Shown here in pieces: positions 11,628-15,204 of a DNA stretch of 15,204 bases (its first letter is position 1; each line of letters opens with the position of its first letter). Source of the DNA: Nitrospinota bacterium (lineage in GTDB: Bacteria > Nitrospinota_A > UBA7883 > JACRLM01). The DNA lies in assembly GCA_015231995.1 (NCBI GenBank), contig JADGAO010000058.1, forward strand, positions 1 through 15,204, written 5' to 3'. Under the pieces are notes generated by a model that worked only from the letters and a program-made list of their open reading frames with translations, searched no databases and was not told where the DNA came from. A program made the translations under genes and the position numbers.

Positions 11628-13301
11628 ATGGCGGGCGAATATATTTTCACCATCAGCCAGCTTCAGAAGGCGTATGGGCAGAAGGTGATCCTCAACAACA
11701 TAAACCTCTGCTTCTATCACGGGGCCAAAATAGGCATCGTCGGCGATAACGGCTCCGGCAAATCAACGCTTCTTCGCATCATGGCCGGCGAGGAGACGAA
11801 TTTCTCCGGCATGGCCGATCCCATGAAGGGGATAAACATCGGATACCTTCCGCAGGAGCCGAGGCTCGACCCGGCGAAAAACGTGCGCCAGAACATCGAA
11901 GAGGCTTTCGCCTCCATCAAGGCGCTTATCGCGGAGTACGAGGCGTTGAGCGAAAAAATGGGCCAGCCTATGTCGGACGACGAGATGGAGAAGGCGATGG
12001 ACAAGATGTCCCGCCTGCAGGACAAGATAGACTCCGTCAACGGCTGGGAGCTTGACCGGCAGGTCGAGGTGGCGATGGACGCGCTCCTGCTTCCTCCCGA
12101 CGACATGGACGTCACCAAACTCTCCGGCGGCGAGCGGCGCCGGGTGGCGCTGTGCAACCTGCTATTGAAAAAGCCCGACATCCTGCTTCTCGACGAGCCG
12201 ACGAACCATCTGGACGCCGAAACCGTGGAATGGCTTGAGACAGCTCTGCGCGAGTATCCGGGAAACGTCATCGTCGTTACGCACGACCGTTACTTCCTCG
12301 ACAACATAACCAAGTGGATACTGGAACTCGACAACGGTAAAGGTATCCCGTTCGAAGGCAATTATTCCTCCTGGTTGGAGCAGAAGGCCGAGAGGATGGC
12401 GATGGCCGAAAAACAGTCGGAGTCCGTCCGCAAACATATGGTCAAGGAACTGGAGTGGATCCGCTCCAATCCAGGCGCAAGGAGGACGAAGAACAAGGCG
12501 CGCGTGAAGGAATACGATAAGCTTGCGTCGTCGCAGAAAAAGATTGACGCCAACTCGCTGGACATACAGATAGCTCCCGGGCCTGCCCTCGGCGATCAGG
12601 TTATAGAGTTCCGGGGCGTCTCCAAGGCGTATAACGGCAACGAGCTTATCAGCGACCTGAACTTGATCACCCCGCGCGGAGCCATCGTGGGCATAATCGG
12701 CCCGAACGGAGTGGGCAAGACCACATTGTTCCGCATGATCATGGGGCAGGAGGCGCCCGATTCCGGCGAAATCGTTATCGGCAAAACCGTCTCGCTGGCA
12801 TACGTTGATCAGTCGAGGGACAATCTGGACGGGACAAAGACCGTGTTCGAGGAAATCTCGGGCGGAGCCGATTTCGTGGAGATCGGCGGGAACAAGATCA
12901 ACGCCCGCGCTTATGCGGCCCGGTTCAATTTCCGCGGACAAGACCAGCAGAAGAAAGTCGGCAACCTATCCGGCGGCGAGCGCAACCGCCTGCATCTGGC
13001 GAAGTTGTTGCGGAGCGGCGGAAACGTTCTTCTGCTCGACGAGCCGACGAACGATCTCGATGTGGGCACGCTTCGTTCTCTGGAGGACGCCATTCTCGAA
13101 TTCAACGGTTGTGTGTTTGTAATCAGCCACGACCGCTTCTTCCTCGACAGGATATGCACACATCTTCTCGTGTTCGAAGGCGGAGCCAAGGCCCGCTGGT
13201 TCGAAGGCGCGTTCGCCGAATACGAAGAGACACGCAGGAAAGAGCTTGGCGGCAAGAGCGAGAACAGGCGTAGCAAATACAAAAAGCTTTCGCTTAAATA
13301 G
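11628..13301 (+). CDS. ettA: ABC-F ATPase EttA (energy-dependent translational throttle)
   Basis: 557 residues, close to E. coli EttA (555). Soluble, with two ABC domains and no membrane segments: Walker A GDNGSGKST (39-47) and GPNGVGKTT (358-366); signatures LSGGE (165-169, 447-451); Walker B/catalytic Glu DEPTNHLD (189-196, E190) and DEPTNDLD (471-478, E472); switch His H219 and H501. An arm insertion (about 90-135) and the P-site tRNA-interaction linker (about 250-310) with ELEWIRSNPGARRTKNKAR mark EttA rather than Uup or other ABC-F members. EttA binds the ribosomal E site and couples early elongation to the ADP/ATP level. The ATG has AAAGGAG 6 nt upstream. kup starts 9 bp after the stop, implying cotranscription. 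Confidence 0.95.
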   Translation: MAGEYIFTISQLQKAYGQKVILNNINLCFYHGAKIGIVGDNGSGKSTLLRIMAGEETNFSGMADPMKGINIGYLPQEPRLDPAKNVRQNIEEAFASIKALIAEYEALSEKMGQPMSDDEMEKAMDKMSRLQDKIDSVNGWELDRQVEVAMDALLLPPDDMDVTKLSGGERRRVALCNLLLKKPDILLLDEPTNHLDAETVEWLETALREYPGNVIVVTHDRYFLDNITKWILELDNGKGIPFEGNYSSWLEQKAERMAMAEKQSESVRKHMVKELEWIRSNPGARRTKNKARVKEYDKLASSQKKIDANSLDIQIAPGPALGDQVIEFRGVSKAYNGNELISDLNLITPRGAIVGIIGPNGVGKTTLFRMIMGQEAPDSGEIVIGKTVSLAYVDQSRDNLDGTKTVFEEISGGADFVEIGGNKINARAYAARFNFRGQDQQKKVGNLSGGERNRLHLAKLLRSGGNVLLLDEPTNDLDVGTLRSLEDAILEFNGCVFVISHDRFFLDRICTHLLVFEGGAKARWFEGAFAEYEETRRKELGGKSENRRSKYKKLSLK

Positions 13302-13310
13302 GACGGGACG

Positions 13311-15104
13311 ATGAAGGGTGTTTTAAGCTCGCTGGGACTGGTTTTTGGGGATATCGGAACCAGCCCCATCTACACCCTAACCGTCATAATCCTGCTGACG
13401 AAACCCGACGAAGCCCACATCATGGGCGTGCTATCACTGATTTTCTGGACGCTGGTGACGCTCATCAGCGCCCAATACGCATGGCTTGCCATGAGCCTGA
13501 GCAGGAAAGGCGAGGGTGGCGACATAGTGCTCAGGGAGATTCTCGTCCATCTCCTTAAGGGCGGGAAAAAGGCCAGGTTCGTTACGCTGGTTTCATACGT
13601 CAGCGTCTCTTTGATGATCGGCGACGGCGTAATCACGCCGGCGATAAGCATACTGAGCGCGATGGAGGGAGCGCGCCTTATTCCGGGCCTGGGCGCTCTG
13701 ACGCCGCTTCAAATAACGCTGGCCTCATGCGCCGTGGCCGTGGCCCTTTTCAGCGTGCAACGCTACGGCACGGACAAAGTGGCTGGGGCGTTTGGGCCGG
13801 TTATGGTGCTCTGGTTTCTTGCGCTGTCCGCTTCGGGGATATTTTCGATATCCGCTTTTCCTAGTGTTCTGGGGGCGGTCAATCCCTATTACGCCTTCAA
13901 CTTGCTCAGCGAAAACGGGTTGGTGGGATTTATCATACTTTCGGAGGTCATTCTATGCGCCACCGGCGGCGAGGCTCTCTACGCCGACATGGGGCACATC
14001 GGGGCCAAGCCTATCATCAAGGCCTGGTTTTTCGTCTTCGCCGCGCTCTTTCTGAGTTATATGGGGCAGGGCGCCTTCGTCATCACACATCCCGAGACGA
14101 AAAACGCGCTGTTCGAGATGATATTCAGCCAGTCGGCGTTTCTCTACGCGCCCTTTTTGGTGTTGAGCCTCCTTGCCACGGTGATAGCGTCGCAGGCGAT
14201 GATAAGCGGCATGTTTTCCATCGTCTATCAGGGCATTTTCACAGGTATGTTCCCGAGGCTACGGATAGATTTCACCTCCACGAAATTGCGTTCGCAGATA
14301 TATATCGGGTTTGTGAACTGGTTCCTGCTGGCGTCGGTTCTCTTCGTTATGTTCCAGTTCGGCGAGTCGAGCAAACTGGCCGCGGCCTATGGCCTGGCCG
14401 TCTCCGGGGCGATGACTGTTACCGGTTCGATGATGACCTGGATTTTCTTTTTACGCGGCGATTACTTCAAGTCGTCGGTGGCGCTGGTTTTAACTCTTAT
14501 AGACCTGGCGTTCCTGCTGTCGTGCGGCACCAAAATACCTCATGGTGGATTCTGGTCGCTTGTCATCGCCTCGGCCCCGCTGACGCTTATCATGGTCTAC
14601 ACGCTTGGGCAGAGGAAGCTTTACAGGGCCATGCGGCCTGTTGACGGCGACTTTTTCGTGGAGCAGTACAAGGCTCTCTACTCTTCGTCCGTCAAGCTCA
14701 AAGGCACCGCGCTTTATTTCACCCGCGACACGGACAAAATCCCTCCTTACATCATCCACACGATGTTCATCAACGGTATCCTGTACGAGGACAACATATT
14801 CATCTCCATAAGCACGCTCGACGTTCCTTTTGGGATGGAGAGTTATTTCCGGGGCGAATTATCGGATGGGCTTCGGATATTCGAGATTCACATCGGCTAT
14901 CTGGAGCCGCTGGACCTGGCGGATGTTTTGAGAAAGTCCGGCATCCATGAAAAAACCATTTTCTACGGCATCGAAGATATCGTCACGAGCAGTCCTGTAT
15001 GGGGCTTTTTTTCGGCAATCAAGAAGCTGTCGCCGACATATGTGCAGTTTTACAAACTCCCGCCGAACAAACTGCACGGCGTTGTGACGCGGGTGGAGAT
15101 GTAA
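13311..15104 (+). CDS. kup: Low-affinity potassium transport protein Kup
   Basis: 597 residues, slightly shorter than E. coli Kup (622). It has about 12 membrane helices in residues 1-433, then a cytoplasmic C-terminal domain (about 434-597). Signatures: GLVFGDIGTSPIYT (9-22, D14), GDGVITPAISILSAMEG (104-120, E119), CATGGEALYADMGH (216-229) and ASQAMISG (293-300). It is a proton-coupled potassium importer of the inner membrane. The protein begins right at the first conserved motif, without the usual short N-terminal extension. The start ATG follows AGGA with the whole gap to ettA only 9 bp. An operon linking a translation throttle to potassium uptake is plausible, since potassium matters for ribosomes, but this is inference. 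Confidence 0.95.
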   Translation: MKGVLSSLGLVFGDIGTSPIYTLTVIILLTKPDEAHIMGVLSLIFWTLVTLISAQYAWLAMSLSRKGEGGDIVLREILVHLLKGGKKARFVTLVSYVSVSLMIGDGVITPAISILSAMEGARLIPGLGALTPLQITLASCAVAVALFSVQRYGTDKVAGAFGPVMVLWFLALSASGIFSISAFPSVLGAVNPYYAFNLLSENGLVGFIILSEVILCATGGEALYADMGHIGAKPIIKAWFFVFAALFLSYMGQGAFVITHPETKNALFEMIFSQSAFLYAPFLVLSLLATVIASQAMISGMFSIVYQGIFTGMFPRLRIDFTSTKLRSQIYIGFVNWFLLASVLFVMFQFGESSKLAAAYGLAVSGAMTVTGSMMTWIFFLRGDYFKSSVALVLTLIDLAFLLSCGTKIPHGGFWSLVIASAPLTLIMVYTLGQRKLYRAMRPVDGDFFVEQYKALYSSSVKLKGTALYFTRDTDKIPPYIIHTMFINGILYEDNIFISISTLDVPFGMESYFRGELSDGLRIFEIHIGYLEPLDLADVLRKSGIHEKTIFYGIEDIVTSSPVWGFFSAIKKLSPTYVQFYKLPPNKLHGVVTRVEM

Positions 15105-15129
15105 AATCGTGGCGTCTTCGGGGCCGTTC

Positions 15130-15204
15130 TTTGTCATCCTGAGGAAGGCTCTGCGACCGAAGCAACCTGTCTTTTGTCATCCTGAGGGAGTCCTCGACCG
15201 AAGG
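15130..15204. repeat. Tandem TTTGTCATCCTGAGG intergenic repeat (cut by window end)
   Basis: TTTGTCATCCTGAGG occurs at 15130-15144 and 15173-15187 (43-bp period). Each is followed by a related tail ending CGACCGAAG (15155-15162 and 15196-15203). The array starts 26 bp after the kup stop and may continue beyond the window. The TGTCATCCTGAGG...CGAAG form resembles repeats often seen between genes in environmental genomes; no repeat-spacer pattern of a CRISPR is visible. Confidence 0.65.

Noticed and set aside
12162..12941. 259-codon minus-strand open frame over ettA
   Set aside because: Shadow of an intact, conserved ABC-F gene.

Overview
The window looks like chromosomal DNA of a Gram-negative (diderm), motile or at least chemosensory bacterium with an anaerobic or microaerobic lifestyle. 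The evidence is lipoproteins with lipoboxes, a LysM/M23 cell-wall hydrolase, a periplasmic c-type cytochrome, rubrerythrin, a CheA/CheY/CheX set and a Kup potassium transporter. GC-rich coding DNA, short GC-rich hairpin repeats of the GTAGGGGCG...CGCC type and TCATCCTGAGG-type repeats would fit Nitrospinota/Nitrospirota/Desulfobacterota-like lineages. I cannot fix the taxon from sequence alone.

Layout. 1-385 (-): 5' end of infB (IF-2) with its own good promoter. 699-1199 (+): rubrerythrin. 2963-1315 (-): a two-gene unit, a deoxyhypusine-synthase-family enzyme whose stop overlaps the start of a lipoprotein with a CcmI/CycH-like C-terminal domain. 3121-4590 (+): a compact operon of a 79-residue half-ferritin, a TIGR00725 (SLOG/LOG-like) protein and a LysM-M23 lipoprotein. 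5022-4600 (-): an exported rhodanese. 5098-5529: no gene, but a dense cluster of hairpin repeats. 6142-5648 (-): a monohaem cytochrome with a strong terminator and a promoter carrying a Crp/Fnr-type dyad near -41. 6394-9891 (+): cheY, a CheA of very unusual domain order, and a pseudo-receiver/coiled-coil/receiver protein. 11430-9944 (-): a small exported protein, CheX, and an HTH regulator whose own promoter has two direct repeats just upstream. 11628-15104 (+): ettA and kup. 15130-15204: a tandem TCATCCTGAGG repeat running off the window.

The standout is the kinase at 6770-8932. Canonical CheA is P1(Hpt)-P2(CheY binding)-P3(dimerisation)-P4(ATPase)-P5(CheW-like). Here the protein begins at P3, runs P3-P4-P5, and only then has the Hpt domain (phospho-His H519) and a C-terminal domain resembling P2. 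It is in effect a circularly permuted CheA, cut at the P2/P3 linker. It overlaps a single-domain CheY upstream and is followed by a protein with two receiver folds, one lacking the phospho-Asp. A CheX phosphatase lies about 0.6 kb further on. No MCP, CheW, CheR or CheB is visible, so the receptor side must be elsewhere.

Secondary points of interest are the half-ferritin with the E/E/H spacing of encapsulated ferritins, the bacterial deoxyhypusine-synthase homologue coupled to a CcmI-like lipoprotein, and dispersed copies of intergenic hairpin families at several gene ends.
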